Origin: Diphasiastrum complanatum
Taxonomy: Eukaryota; Streptophyta; Lycopodiopsida; Lycopodiales; Lycopodiaceae
Length of the DNA: 64,000 bases
Direction of reading: 5' to 3'
Assembly: GCA_029204225.1 (NCBI GenBank)
Contig: CM055102.1
Span: 61,792,668 to 61,856,667 of the forward strand
Shown: positions 35,701-47,485 of the stretch, piece after piece
Layout of the letters: the number at the start of each line of letters is the position of its first letter
How positions within the stretch are numbered: the first letter of the stretch is position 1
The notes under the pieces: model-generated
The model's database searches: none
What the model saw: only the letters and a program-made list of their open reading frames with translations
Told to the model about the DNA's origin: nothing
Position numbers and translations under genes: made by a program

Positions 35701-38700
35701 TTGATGCTGGTTGCTTCTGTCTATGTTAAAATTCTTGTTGAAATATGACTGTGTGCACGCGCAAGTCACGTTTTTTGTTTTTCTTTCTCTGTAATCTTGA
35801 TCTGTATCAGCTAAAATCTTACGTGATTGGACAGTAATCACATATAGGGATCGTCATTATTTACTGTAGTATTCAGCCCTGATTTTTCTCCTGACAATCT
35901 CATTGGTCATAATTCTAATGTCGTAAAAATATGGAGCCCTCTTGGATAAAATCTGAGAATTTCTGTCCAATTGTTCCTTCTGGAAGATTCTTGCAGTCAC
36001 ATTTTAGGCTTGATAATGTTCACTTCTCTGCATATCATGGGAATGATGGCTTGTCCTTTTGTCTCACTGCTAAAGTGGCTCAACAAAAAGACTTGCCAGT
36101 GATATGCCTCAAAATGAACATTATCTAGTTCATAAGACTCTGTCTCTCACATATTTTAGGAGTTACTACAATTTTCAGGCACACTACATATGAGGAGCAT
36201 TGAGGACAAATTCTTTCTGGATAAGATTGTGTATCAATGTTCTGTGCATAAAATCCTCTCTAAGAGCTGGTTTGACTTAGTAAAACAATAGAACTTTATG
36301 AACTTTTGAACATGTAAAGGTCCATGTGCACAGCTCACACATAGTTTACAGCAACAACCAGATACCTAGAAAAACATGTACTTCTAGGTGCTATTCCTTC
36401 TCACATTAAGTTTTAGAAGAGAGACATAGACTACTAAATAGGGCTGGCTTTCAGTGGATAAACAACTAAACGAAACCAAGCACTATTCAAAACAAGGAAA
36501 ATCTGTACAATCAAATAGCTTCAAAATGCTTGTTAGAGTAAAATAAGAGGAATTATAGAACAGATAGCTGTGACATCTAAGAAGAAATGATTCGTACCTC
36601 TAGAGCCGACAGTGAGGGACGCATTGTTATTCCACACAGGTGCTCCAGAATTGGTTGTGAAGAAGGGTGAGTTGTAGGCACTTGATGGCCGAAACTGCCA
36701 GTACAACAAACAATTTCAATGATAATCAGGGCATTTTCCTTAGAAAGCAAGATTGCAGATTGTCTACATATGAGTATAAGTCTAACTAGGATAGAGATGA
36801 CAGCATTGGTCAAAAAACCCACTCAAATGTTATAGGCAGAAAGAAACATTGATCCCCATAACCAACTACATTTGGATGAAAACACTTCAAAACAACCTCA
36901 TTGAATCTAGCTTATGAATAATACAAAGAATGATCTGACCACTTAATTACAATGCATTTGCTCAATAGCTTTGAAATTCCTAATGTATCTGTTAAAGCAT
37001 GAATATCAAACACTGAAAAGCTTGACACAGGCAACGTCAAATCCAAGCCAAGGTTGCTTCTATGGATGCTTGACCATTCTGCAGTAATCCTGTTGCATGC
37101 TCAAGCATATAGAAAATGCCAAAAGAATTGAGACTACAAAGCTCAACACTCTCATCCCTGCTTGACAATGGCTTTCAGATGGAGTTGAAACATTAATCTC
37201 AAGATTATCTGGGATCAGCCCTCTACAATGTACTCGACCCCACCTTGAGGTATATCAATGTTATGTCTAGGATAATATCCAGCATAACAGAGGAGATTTG
37301 CAGTCTTAAGATTATCCAGGATAAATCCTCTGTTATGTGCTGCACCATCACGAAATATATTTAGTCACACCCAAGCAACCAACGTGGAAATCCCCCAAAA
37401 AGACTGGTTCCTGGAATAGTTGCAAAAATACTAGTACAAATACAAATCTGTGCAGCGGCCTTTTGGGTATTATGGATGTGGAACGGAAGTACACCTACTA
37501 GTTGAGTTGACTAGAGATTGTCTTGCATGTTGCATCACAGAAAACCTAGAAAACTATAATTAAATCGGTGAAGCACAACACCACACCTACAAGTTCATAT
37601 TTTGAACTGACATAAGCTTATTTCCAAAAGCTATAGGCTATAAAATCAGGAATCAGAAATAATACTAGAAGGTAGTATGTAATTTTATAAAACAGTATAA
37701 TGTTGTCATGTACAGGTACAACAAACTTTCACATGCTTCAAACACTCGTTCAGAAGTGGTGCCGTATGGGTACAGTAAACTTTGGCATTCTGCAAATACT
37801 TACGCAGAAGATATCATTTTGTGGCTTACATATTTTGGAAGGTGCCGATTCTACCCGGTAAGGATTTCCAAAAAAATTTTAGGCAAGGCCCAGAGGGGCC
37901 GAGCCTAAGAAATTTTGAAAAGCCGAACCGGGCAGAATGTCCTCTGCCCGGCACATTCCATTGCATAATGGGTACCTTACTTTTTTCACATGTACATTAT
38001 GAAGCATAATAAGCAATTTGACTTTGACTGACCACTCTGGACGTGCCACGTGGCAGCTGTACGGATGCGCAGGGCAAAAAGCGGAGCACCTCCGTTTGGA
38101 AAAAAGTACATATATATTCTGCTTTTTAATCTGTTCAAAAAATGGGCATAATAGTCACAAGGTATCCATTACGGGTACATGGCTTTTTAATCTATTCAAA
38201 AAATGGGCATAATAGTCACAAGGTATCCATTACGGGTACATGGCAAACTTGTGGCAAATTTCAAATGCTCATGTGGAAGTTGTGACATACAACTACCAGC
38301 AAACCTTGGCATACTTCATATAATTGTGTAAAAGAAAGGTGTGTAAGAAAGTAAGCATGACGATATCGTTACTCAAGGGACACGCGCATTTTTTAGTAAC
38401 TCAATTAGATGCAAGCCTATTCTGATTCCTCCATATGCTTAAGTACGATAAAGTCCTGCCCCAAGGAACTTTTTGGGTTTGAGAAGCCTTGCTCAAGGGA
38501 AACATCCGAGAGCAAGGCTCTGAAAACCTGTAAAGTCTCCTCCAGGTAGGAATTTCTTGTATTATGGAAGGTGTCAGGCACAAGACATTCTGCCAATAAG
38601 GATTTCCAAAATTTTTAGCTGAGGATCGTAAGGGCCGAGCCTAAAAATTTTGGAAAGCCGAACCGGACACCTGCCATTGTGTAATGGGTACCTATGGTTT

Positions 38701-39059
38701 TTTTTACATGAATTTTATGAAACATAATGAGCACTTAAATTTGGGTGACACCCCCACTAATCGCTCTCAAGAAGCCATGTGGTATCAGTAGCAGTTAGAC
38801 GTAGTCATGCCATTGCTCATAGAAGGTACGAGCACGGGGCACAATGGAGCGTGACACGAGGAGAGGAAAAGGGAGCCTCCACACTGCACAGACAATTGCA
38901 AAAAAAAGCAATGACACATTCTGCTTTTTAAGCTGCCCAATAAATGTGCAGAAAAAGCCACGGGTATCCATTACGTGTGTCATAGGTATACACAACACAA
39001 CATCTAAATGAAGAGAGAGAGAGAGAGAGATTACGTGTGTCCTAGGTATACACAACATC

Positions 39060-39114
<55 letters not shown>

Positions 39115-39888
39115 AGTAGCTAGACGCAACATCTAAATGGGGGGGAGAGAGAGAGACAGACAGACAGACAGACGTGCGAAACACATCAAATCAGTATGCA
39201 TTTTCACTTATTCTATTGTCCTGACTCTAGTTTTTTAATATGTGTCAGCTCAAATCTTAGAAGATTGGCGGAAAATAAGTTTTGGAATCCACATTGTCCA
39301 CTCTAATGATTTACCCTGATATTTTGCCTTCCAATCTGATTAGTTGTTATCTTGTTGCATTAAAAAAATGAGAAATATCAGTTTGTCCTCTTGTTGAGAA
39401 GTAATTTTCATGATAGCCTCTCAACGCATTATCTGTCTCATAATCATCCTCACAATAGTGACAATCTGAATGCAGAATTCAGATTTTGGTGCAAAGCAAT
39501 TTGGGCGGGGGGGGGGTGTAACAACTAAAAAGTGATCTAAAGCGATCTTGTGACCCCTGAACAAGTGCGCAAGTTTGATTTGAATCTAAAAATGCTGATA
39601 ACATAAAAATCAAACCCAAAACTCTCCAATACAGAAAAGAAAACAGCTTCAAATTCATAGACAATGGGCTCTTCATGAAAATGGCAATTTAGTCCTACAA
39701 TAAGTGCTCGATTGGGTTGAACACGACTATTGAGGAACAAACGGAAAAAGAAAAAAAAAACAATCTCTGCTGAGAAATCGGTGCTCCACTATCTGATTAC
39801 TACCCTTTTGCAAAATATAGCACATCAACATCGTCCAAGATTCACCCTCTACTTCAAATAAAACGAGCTGTACCTTGTATGGATCCAT
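32791..39888 (-). CDS. CAT: Catalase, 492 residues in eight exons
   Basis: Heme catalase splits hydrogen peroxide into water and oxygen, normally in peroxisomes. Coding exons (5' to 3'): 39874-39888, 36598-36694, 34948-35225, 34023-34799, 33719-33808, 33486-33553, 33158-33251, 32791-32850. All introns are GT-AG, phases agree, and the lengths sum to 1,479 nt, exactly 492 codons plus TGA, the usual plant length. The start is MDPYK, the standard plant N-terminus. Residues placed by counting: distal His65 (VVHARG), Ser104 (RFST), Asn138 (VGNNFP), and proximal heme-ligand Tyr348 in [17 protein letters not shown]-domain text [12 protein letters not shown] is intact. The C-terminus ends [14 protein letters not shown]; where pumpkin-type catalase has the QKL peroxisome signal at -13 to -11, this has QNL. 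Seven introns agree with the ancestral plant catalase layout. No stops or frameshifts; judged functional. Confidence 0.96.
38044..38055. promoter_or_regulatory. G-box palindrome TGCCACGTGGCA in intron 1
   Basis: A perfect 12-bp palindrome centred on CACGTG, the core bound by plant bZIP and bHLH factors. It lies in repeat module copy 1 inside the first intron, and a second CACGTG sits in the upstream region. A regulatory role is inference only. Confidence 0.4.
38121..38242. repeat. 61-bp perfect-looking tandem duplication
   Basis: Units 38121-38181 and 38182-38242 differ at about one base (ATCTGTTC against ATCTATTC). Such near identity implies a recent event, or an assembly slip, inside intron 1. 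Confidence 0.93.
38586..38990. repeat. Intron 1 repeat module, copy 2
   Basis: Homologous to 37848-38242 in the same orientation, offset about 740 bp. The stem-loop is cleaner here: CCAAAATTTTTAG pairs with CTAAAAATTTTGG around GCTGAGGATCGTAAGGGCCGAGC. The tail keeps TTCTGCTTTTTAA and GGTATCCATTACG. The copies are clearly diverged, unlike the 61-bp duplication within copy 1. Confidence 0.75.
39012..39180. repeat. GA microsatellites in a minisatellite frame
   Basis: Three GA runs (39012-39030, 39065-39112 and a short one with GACA units near 39146-39172) each follow CAACATCTAAATG, so a unit of the form ACACAACATCTAAATGG(GA)n has duplicated. Confidence 0.9.
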
Positions 39889-40460
39889 TGATGACACCGA
39901 GAACGCGGAAATCCAACGAACCTGGGCTCAACTCACCCAACCTGAAGCCAAAACATTGAAATGGGTCAAGCTTGATCAGGGAGTTGTATCAGTAAACACA
40001 CCCTCAAAACCAGATATAAGCCTTGAATGCACTATAACAAAAACATTTGAAGTAAAGCATAAAGCTTTGTGTGCTATACACTTTCCTGATTCACGTAAAA
40101 GAAGAAAACAGAACCGCTGAGACAAATGCAAGCAATCATAGGGGATTTTACACCTGTTTTGGAGAAGGTGGTGCGATCGATGCGATGAAGAAAGCGAAGC
40201 TTTGCGAAAGGTCGTGCTTTATGAAGAGGAATTGTGGAGGTGGCGGTGGCGGTGGGAGTCAGCTGCGATTGGTCCATGTGGCTACATTGAGTTTGGTGGC
40301 GCTGCCCAGTGGTGGAGCCGGGGCTCGTCTCGGAAGAGAAATAGGATAGACTAGAACAAATACGGAATCTCTGTTTAGAAACCCACCGTCAGGATCGTTC
40401 CACGTGGCAATATCGGCTTAATACTCGATAATATCAAGACCGAAGTCGTTCAATCGTACT
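39889..40460 (-). promoter_or_regulatory. Catalase 5' leader and promoter region
   Basis: Upstream of the ATG the minus strand has a C/T-rich leader with a CCACCG-repeat block near 40235-40252. There is a CCAAT box (minus strand; ATTGG at 40268-40272 on plus) and a G-box, CACGTG, at 40401-40406 within CCACGTGG. A possible leader intron (donor AACAG-GTGTAA near 40157, acceptor TTGGCTTCAG nearer the ATG) is conceivable. No clear TATA box was found. G-boxes are common in light- and stress-responsive plant promoters. Confidence 0.5.
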
Positions 40461-40630
40461 TATCCTCCTATTAATAAATTTCTAATAATGGCATTCATAT
40501 GCCCCCAAACGCCCCCTTTTGTAGAGATCAAGGGGTATCTTCACCATTCCCTCCTCACAGAGCTCATGTGGCACTTTTGAGGAGAGTTTTGACAAAAGTA
40601 TATTCATTTTGAATGCTTTGAAAATTATTG

Positions 40631-40928
40631 GACACATCTCTCTCTCTCTCTCTCTCTCCATTGCTTTCTTTTGGCATGGAATTGATGTGCTTGCCATGTG
40701 ACAATTCTGGCTTTGTTATGCACGTAGAATTATTTTTTTGGTGTTTGTGTATTGTTTTTCGGAAGATCGTGTCTCATTCGATTGCGGATTTTTTCAAATT
40801 AGACTTGAAAGCATCACCATATGCGTACTAGCCATTTGTCTTGATTGGTGAAACTACTCAAATGAATACTTGCTCAATTAAAAATTGGCTCAAATGTTTT
40901 AAAATTTTCTGAAATTTATTTTAGGAGA

Positions 40929-40992
<64 letters not shown>

Positions 40993-41185
40993 CATGGAAT
41001 TTATCTGGTTGCCATGTGACAATTTTGGCTTTGTTATGCATGTAGAGTTGTCTTTTTGGTATATGTGTATTGTTTCTCTAAAGATCTTGTCTCATTCAAT
41101 TGCAGATTTTTTCAAATTCAACTTGAAAGCATCACTAGGTGTGTACGATCCATTTGTCTTGTTCGGTGAAACTACTCAAATGAAT
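40631..41185. repeat. 318-bp-offset duplication containing CT microsatellites
   Basis: The segments 40671-40867 and 40989-41185 match along their length (TTGGCATGGAAT, GCCATGTGACAATT, GGCTTTGTTATGCA, GATTTTTTCAAATT, GAAACTACTCAAATGAAT). Each is preceded by a CT run (40638-40658 and 40931-40988). Short open frames in both copies reflect the shared sequence and are not called as genes. Confidence 0.92.
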
Positions 41186-43629
41186 TTCAATATTTTTTCT
41201 TTGCATGGTTATCAAACTTTGCTAGAATACAATTTCTTTTGTTAAACATCTTTATGTGTACATTTTCTACGATAGTACTTCTTATTGGAAACTACTTGGC
41301 ACTTAGTTAAAAGCACTTCAAACATGTACTGGAGGACTATTGCAAGTTGTATAATTATGGGATCATCAAGTGGTAATAATCCTGGTCTTCACAAGGCTTT
41401 GGTTCATAGTATAATTGAAATCGATTCACATCAAAATACATTTCTAACCACTGATTAAGCTCTAGAGCCCCCCCCCCCCCCTTTTGAGTTTTGCCTATTA
41501 TTGCAACAAATAATTTAAATGAGGGCTCTATAAATTCAAAGGTCTTGATCACTTCCCACACGATTTAGGGGTTGAAGGATACAAAATGAACTAGCACCCT
41601 AGCAACTAGAATTCCAATATATAAAAATCGTAGCTTGCTTGTGGAACTATCAATAGCAACGTGGTGGTGTAATTGTCTTTTCTAATGGAAGTGCATTGCA
41701 CACAGTGATTGAAAGCATAATTGATGCAATGAAGAGCAATTTTGCATACTCATTTGTAAAACAGAGAAGTCATGCTAGTCTCATCTTCATTGGCAATCGG
41801 AAAAGTATTTTTAGCTGTAAAATTGGAATAAATGTAGTGAAACTATGCACTTATTGAAGTAAAGTTTGAATGTTATATTGGCATCATTGAGCTTTTGGTA
41901 ATGCAACATAGATTAGTTACTGCATCTAAATGGTTAGCACATTGCAAATCAAGACATGGGAGGATAATTATTCATATTATAGCTATTCAGATACTCCTAG
42001 AGTGCATGCTACCAAGATACATGAATTGAAGAATTATTTCAAGAAGATTTATATCATGAGTATGGAAGGCTAGGTTCTGGTATGTTGCTCTGACTTTTTA
42101 TTTATGACACATTGCTAGATCTAGTTGCTTTTTATAGTTTTTGGAAGTTGTGATGTTCCATCAACTTAAATATACAACCATAGTTGATTTCATTATGTAT
42201 TTAGTTGCAATATTTCTTATGCAATTCCGTAATACTGAATTGTTATAATACTTTATATTAGTGTTTTTGAATCATTATGTTGCAATTCGTTCTAACTAAG
42301 AGATATGTGTGTCTCCTCACATGAATGATTATAATTGTAATTGTTGCAAGGAGAAGCAAACTCTCCTCTCGCTTTATGTAGACAATTGATTATGTGATGC
42401 TTTTCCCCACAACTACAATATTTGATTGAAGGTTGATAACTCATTCCTCTCAACTAATTATCATTCATAATGGCATCAAATCTCTATCAAATCCAGATAT
42501 AATGTATACTGACATCTACATTGTGGTAATGCCATCTTAGATTAGAATGGATCATGATACCATATGTTGGGCTGGTCTTGCTTGGATAGTAATCATTGAT
42601 TATCATCTTAGTAACACTAGACTTTGTCCCTTACTATTGTATAATTTTGGAATATTTTGATGTAAAGCTCATGTTGTTTGATTTTTTGAATTGAAGATGC
42701 ATTTAAATGTGTCATGATTTCTAATATGACACAAGTGTTAAGATTGGCTAGATCTCTCCAACCTTGTCTCATATGATGAGCATTACTTGAATGGTTCCTC
42801 ACACAATGGGAACACTGCATATTTTTTTTTCAGATTTAATTTTCTCGTTGGCTAAGCAACAACTGTTTGATTGTTAATTTTTTATCCACTACAATTTTGA
42901 AATCACTATCAAGTTGCTTCATGATTTTCTAATGTTGGAGCTATATTCTTTCGTTGTCATAAGAAACTAGTCTAGATTAGACTTGAAGATGTGCTTGGAG
43001 ATGTTCATCATATTGCATCTCTCTTTGTAATTTATACTCACTGCATTTGTTCTAGTCATCTTCCATGGAGCTATGGTATAAGGGAAGCTCCTTAGATCCT
43101 GCTTACAAATCACAAACACAATGATAGCACACTATGGAGAAACCACCCAACGAAGTAGAAGCATCCAATCAAACTCGAGAAGCCTCACCCCCAAGCCAAG
43201 GAACAAGAAGCATGAATATAGAGTGAGGGCCTGGCAATGAATCCAAAACCATGATGAGGAGTAGGGCAAGTTTGGACCCAATATATATAGAGCCAAAAGC
43301 AACTTGGGCACATAGCCATGCATAGCCCTAAATTTCCTATACATAGATTCACCTAGAATAGAGTCCTAGCATGGAGCAAATTGCTATTGATAACTCTACA
43401 CATGCATACACTGTCTCATACCTTGTCTAAACTCCATTTATTGTGTTTTGGGCCTCACAAGGATATTAGTTACTTTTGGGTCACGTCCAGTATGACGTGG
43501 CATAACTAACAGCTTGTTTCAGACTAGGAGTATATTGTATCCTATGTACTGGTCATGGACATAACATTCTTCCCTCCTTAAACTGCTTCTATCCTTAGAA
43601 GCTAAACTCTGGAAAATTCTTCTTTATGC
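41186..43629. other. AT-rich, gene-free stretch
   Basis: No domain or long frame is visible. It includes a run of 14 C at 41468-41481. Sequence near 43440-43570 (GGGCCTCACAAGG, then GTCACGTCCAGTATGACGTGG) may be old LTR. Nothing else is supported. Confidence 0.45.
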
Positions 43630-43852
43630 TATCAACTCGCACGAACAAGAAGCGAAGGTCGAATGAGAACAATTCGTGAAAGTCAACGTCCCTTGACTCG
43701 AAGCACGAACGATTCGCAAATCATTCGTGAATCATAAACATACCTCCAGGACCGCAACCGCAAAGGGATGAAAAATGAAAGGTTACAAAAATCGTTCGCG
43801 AATACGAAAACGAAAACGAAAAAGAAAAAGACAAAGTTTCGCTTTTGCAACA
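43630..43852 (+). repeat. Copia F 5' LTR, short form
   Basis: The sequence GCACGAACAAGAAGCGAAGGTCGA to TTTCGCTTTTGCAACA matches both ends of the 3' LTR at 45480-46270 but lacks about 540 bp of its middle. It ends in CA immediately before the primer site. The left edge is uncertain. Confidence 0.85.
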
Positions 43853-43864
43853 TGGTATCAGAGC
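43853..43864 (+). other. Copia F primer-binding site (tRNA-iMet)
   Basis: TGGTATCAGAGC is a perfect match to the plant copia primer site and directly adjoins the LTR end. Confidence 0.95.
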
Positions 43865-43917
43865 TCACAGATTATCACTACTAATATCCCAGCAGTGATT
43901 TATCTAGACAACACAAT

Positions 43918-44014
43918 ATGGCTACAACAATCCAGACGAGTAGCAATCAGTCTTGATGGCACAAATTACAAAATTTGGAAATTCAAAATCTACTACCTAA
44001 AAACAGAAAAATAG
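43918..44014 (+). pseudogene. Copia F: gag stub
   Basis: From the ATG at 43918 the text reads MATTIQTSSNQS, then after a frame change LDGTNYKIWKFKIYYLKTEK, the first gag box (FxGxNYxxWKxxM). After about 30 residues it stops and the next bases already encode RT, so almost all of gag, protease and integrase are deleted. Confidence 0.85.
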
Positions 44015-45478
44015 TTGACCGCAAGTGGGTATACAAGAAAAAGATGAAATCAGATGGCACCATTGGCTGCTACAAGGCAAGGCTTGTTGTGAAGGGCTAC
44101 ACGCAGAGATATGGTGTTGATTATTTTGACACATATTCGTCGATGGTCAAGATGACAAGCATACGACTACTCCTTGCATACGCCACACAGCACAATCTGA
44201 AAATTCACCAAATTGATGTGAAAACAGCCTTTCTCCACGGAGATCTAGAGGAGGAAATCTTCATGAAGCAGCCTGAAGATTTTGAAGACCCCGACAATCG
44301 ACAATATGTCTGTCGGTTGCAAAGATGCATCTATGGTCTAAAGTAGGCATCACGAGCTTGGTATAAAAAGCTTGATGGTCTTCTGAAGTCTCTAGACTTC
44401 AATCCTACTCAACCAGACTGCAATGTCTACATAAAAAGAGTAGGAAAAGATTTTGTGATACTGACTATCTTTGTGGATGATTCGCTAATGATAGGAAATT
44501 CCTTGATGCCGATCAAAGACACGAAGAGTCAGATTTCTGAAAGTTACGAAATCACAAATCTTGGAGAAGCAACAAAATGCCTCGGGCTGGAGATCAAAAG
44601 AGATCGAACGAAGGGCGAAATGCAGTTGAGTTAGTCAAAATATGCCAGAAAGGTGCTCAAACAGTACCACATGATGGACTGCAAAGAAAAGGCCACACCA
44701 ATGATTGCTGGTGCCAAGCTCACAAAGCAGGATTGCCCAAAAACGGAAGAGGAAGAACATAAGATGGCAGGTATACCCTACCAAAACTTGATCGATAGTT
44801 TGATGTACCTTACCATTTGTACCAGAATCGATCTAGCTTTCTCTGTTTATGCATTGAGCCAATTCTCTTCTAATCCTGGCATGGCACATTGTCAAATGGG
44901 AAAACGAATCCTACAGTATCGAAAGGGTACCCAGAATATGCGATTAACCTACAGAGCTAAAAACGAAGAAAAAGGATTCGAGTTGCACCACTATAGTGAT
45001 GCAAGCTGGGCTAGCTGCAAAGATGACAGCAAGTCCATAACTGGAGGATGTACCATAGCGTGCGGAGCTGCAATCAGCTGGATATGCAAAGAGCAAACCT
45101 TGGTGGCTCAATCCTCTTGCGAAGCTGAATACATCGCAGTTTCAAAGGTGGCGAATGAGGTAGTGTGGCTATAGATGATGTTGGAAGAAATTGGGATTCC
45201 ACAAGAAGGGCCAAGCACAATGATGATGGACTCTCAGAGTGCCATCTATATGTCCCAGGATCCTATCTTCCATTCAAGGACAAAACACATACCTCTGAAG
45301 TACCATCACATTTGAGATTTGATCTCGAAAGGAGAGCTCCAGGTCCAGTATATAAAATCATAAGACATGATTGCAGATCTGCTCACGAAGCTGCTCGACA
45401 AGCCACTCTTTGCCAAGCAAAGAAAGGCAATTGGATTAAACGTACAAAGCTGCAAAGGTTCAAGAGAGAGTGTCAAAA
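44015..45478 (+). pseudogene. Copia F: reverse transcriptase and RNase H
   Basis: RT begins at DRKWVYKKKMKSDGT and continues with KARLVVKGYTQ, DYFDTYSSMVK, HQIDVKTAFLHGDLEEEIFM, CIYGLK-stop-ASRAWYKKL, ILTIFVDDSLMIGN (a VDD palm box), EIKRDRTKGEMQL, NLIDSLMYLTICTRIDLAF. RNase H follows: HHYSDASWASCKDD, AQSSCEAEYIAVSKVANEVVWL, MMMDSQSAIYMS, HSRTKHIPLKYHH. Stops at 44344, 44632 and 45172 are TAG where Gln is expected. The final part, near 45300, changes frame. A purine tract CAAGAGAGAG precedes the 3' LTR. Confidence 0.93.
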
Positions 45479-45479
45479 A

Positions 45480-46270
45480 TGTTGAACTCCTGCAACTTTG
45501 TCGCAGCACGAACAAGAAGCGAAGGTCGAACGAGAACAATTCACGAAAGTCAACGTCCCTTGACTCGAAGCACAAACGATTCCCAAATTATTCGTGAAAA
45601 TCGTAAACATACCTCCAGGACCGCAATCGCAAAGGGACGCAAAACAAAAGGTTACGAAAGCAAACGAAGGAAATGAAACATACGAAGGGGAATCTTTTGT
45701 GCTGGCAGCTGGCAGCTCAACGGGCTTGGAGTCGTAGACTTCACACCCAACTGAAATGAGTGGCAACAACGGAGAGTGACTGATTAGTTAATTAGCCTTA
45801 ACTAGTCTTGTGATTCTGCGTTTAGCCATCTTGTAAACTCCACACTGTGGAGATATGAACTATCCTTTCTGGATCATAAGATATAGAGAACAAAATAGAC
45901 AGAATAATTGTAAGAGACAGAGAGAGACGTAGCGAGTAGAGCAGAAAAGAAAAATACTAGAGCTGTGCATGAAAGTCTGCCAACGAGCTAAACACAGCGA
46001 AAGAGCAGAGTGTCATTCCTCCAACGAGCGAGACACTGACGATCTCGCTCTAAAAATTAAACTGATAATACAGTTGCTCTATTTTTGTGCATCTCCTTGT
46101 CTTGCGTCGTCTGTCTTGATTGCTAGAATGGAATGTGTTATGTGATGTGCAGTCGCGTGTCTAGGTTCCTGTGAAGCTTCCGCACAAATGAAAATTCAAA
46201 GACACAAAATCGTTCGCGAATACGAACACGAAAATGAAAAAGAAAAAGTTAAAGTTTCGCTTTCACGACA
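45480..46270 (+). repeat. Copia F 3' LTR, long form
   Basis: Starts TGTTGAACTCC right after the purine tract and ends CTTTCACGACA. The outer parts match the 5' LTR, including GTCAACGTCCCTTGACTCGAAG and ATCGTTCGCGAATACGAA. A central block of about 540 bp (about 45663-46205) has no counterpart in the 5' copy. Confidence 0.85.
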
Positions 46271-46468
46271 ATCACCAGGTACACAAACTTTCCAATTCCG
46301 AAATAGTAATCCCACAATCTTCTTATCTTTCTTAGTTAGTTGAGTCCCCTGTGTTTCTGACTCAAAATTGTCCATATTTCTTCCGGTCTTAACAATGTTC
46401 CAAATATGACCAAAATGGGAGTCTGGTTCATATTTTCCTCTCAGCAAAATATATAGATCCGTAGAAAT

Positions 46469-47230
46469 CTAGGTGAATGACAACTCGTTCAGTTCACCAA
46501 TCCGACTAAGAGCATCTACAACTTGATTAGAGCTATCTCTTATGTAACGGATTTCATGATCGAATTCTTGCATCAATTCAGCCCATCGAGCTTTTCTCCC
46601 CCAAAGATCATGCTGGTTACAAAAATACTTAAGAGGTTGGTGATCCGTATACACTACAAACTCACTACCATACAAGTAGTGTCTCCAGACTTTAAGTGCA
46701 TGGATCACATCAAACAATTCCTTTTCCTGCGTAGTATAACGCAACTGAGGACCAGTAAATTTTTTGCTCTAAAACGCTAGTGGCCTATCCATTTGTAATA
46801 GAACTCCTCCAACTGCGTCCGTTCTCACGAGGTAAGGTAAATCTGGATCAATCATGTGGTCTACTGACCTAGACGGTGGTAAACCGTGAGGTAATTCAGA
46901 TGGAAAAACACCCCTAAATTCATTTATGATCTATTCTTTCACTACTTGTTCATGATCTAAATTTACTGAGTTAAGAATTGCTGAGAATTCACAACCATTT
47001 AGATTCATTTCAAGAACATCCACAACTAGAATAGCACATATTGAAAAAACTTTATACTCTGAATAATCCAATGCTTCCATTTCACTAATTATAGAAATCT
47101 GATCCAACGGACGTACAAAATTACTACCAAATAGCATAACTACCTTATCACCCTCCTTGAAAGTGAGAACATGCTTTTCAAAATCAATCAACAAAGAAGG
47201 CGATTTACTAAATAATCACTCATAACCTAA
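46469..47230 (-). pseudogene. Gypsy 3: RNase H joined to pre-RT
   Basis: RNase H text: VRTDAVGGVLLQMDRPLAF, SKKFTGPQLRYTTQEKEL, ALKVWRHYLYGSEFVVYTDH, QPLKYF, WAELMQEFDHEIRYI and NQVVDALSR. Upstream, pre-RT text EFRGVFPSELPHGLPPSRSV leads to DHMIDPDLPY and then straight into VRTDA. The whole catalytic RT between the DH-I box and RNase H is therefore deleted. The upstream segment also includes SNFVRPLDQISIISEMEALD. The nearest left neighbour is the copia F LTR. Confidence 0.9.
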
Positions 47231-47485
47231 GATTAAATTAGTACGAGCCTAAAACATGAATAATTAACTAATTCTGTGTGTCCTTGTATCAAAACTAGGA
47301 GCTTCAAGACTTTTACGTTCCAAGTCTCCAACTCTGCTCCTGAAGCTAGATAAACTTTATATCTATGATTGTTGGCTTCAGTTTCCAAGTTGAGTTTCTA
47401 CACAAGACGAGAATTAACAAAATTATGAGTTGACCATTGTCCAATAGAATATTCACTTCTTGATCTTTAACTGTGCCAATTAAAC
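47231..47485 (-). pseudogene. Gypsy 3: protease remnant
   Basis: The frame gives IGTVKDQEVNILLDNGQ, then in the next frame STHNFVNSRLV. This matches the gypsy protease active site (ILIDSGSTHNFI) with DSG changed to DNG and a one-base frame change right behind it. As written it cannot form a working aspartic protease. Confidence 0.82.

Larger units (their letters stand above)
37848..38242. repeat. Intron 1 repeat module, copy 1
   Basis: Begins ATTCTACC, then GGTAAGGATTTCC, a stem-loop (AAAATTTTAGGC paired with GCCTAAGAAATTTT), GCCGAACCGG, TAATGGGTACC and, further on, ATTCTGCTTTTTAA and GGTATCCATTACG. The same sequence of words recurs at 38586-38990. The two copies suggest an unclassified small transposon or a segmental duplication. 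Confidence 0.75.
36695..39873 (-). other. Catalase intron 1, 3.18 kb
   Basis: The donor GTACAG follows MDPYK and the acceptor TGGCAG precedes the exon beginning TTTCGGCC. It is by far the longest intron; the others are 148-1,372 bp. It holds two copies of a repeat module, GA microsatellites, a G-box palindrome and a G run at about 39508-39516, so it has grown by repeat insertion. Confidence 0.9.

Noticed and set aside
40628-41245. Two similar short open frames, as a small gene family
   Set aside because: Their similarity comes from the 318-bp duplication; frames are short, AT-rich and not otherwise supported.
43853-43864. tRNA gene fragments at the TGGTATCAGAGC sites
   Set aside because: Only 12 bases match and each site adjoins an LTR edge, so they are primer-binding sites.
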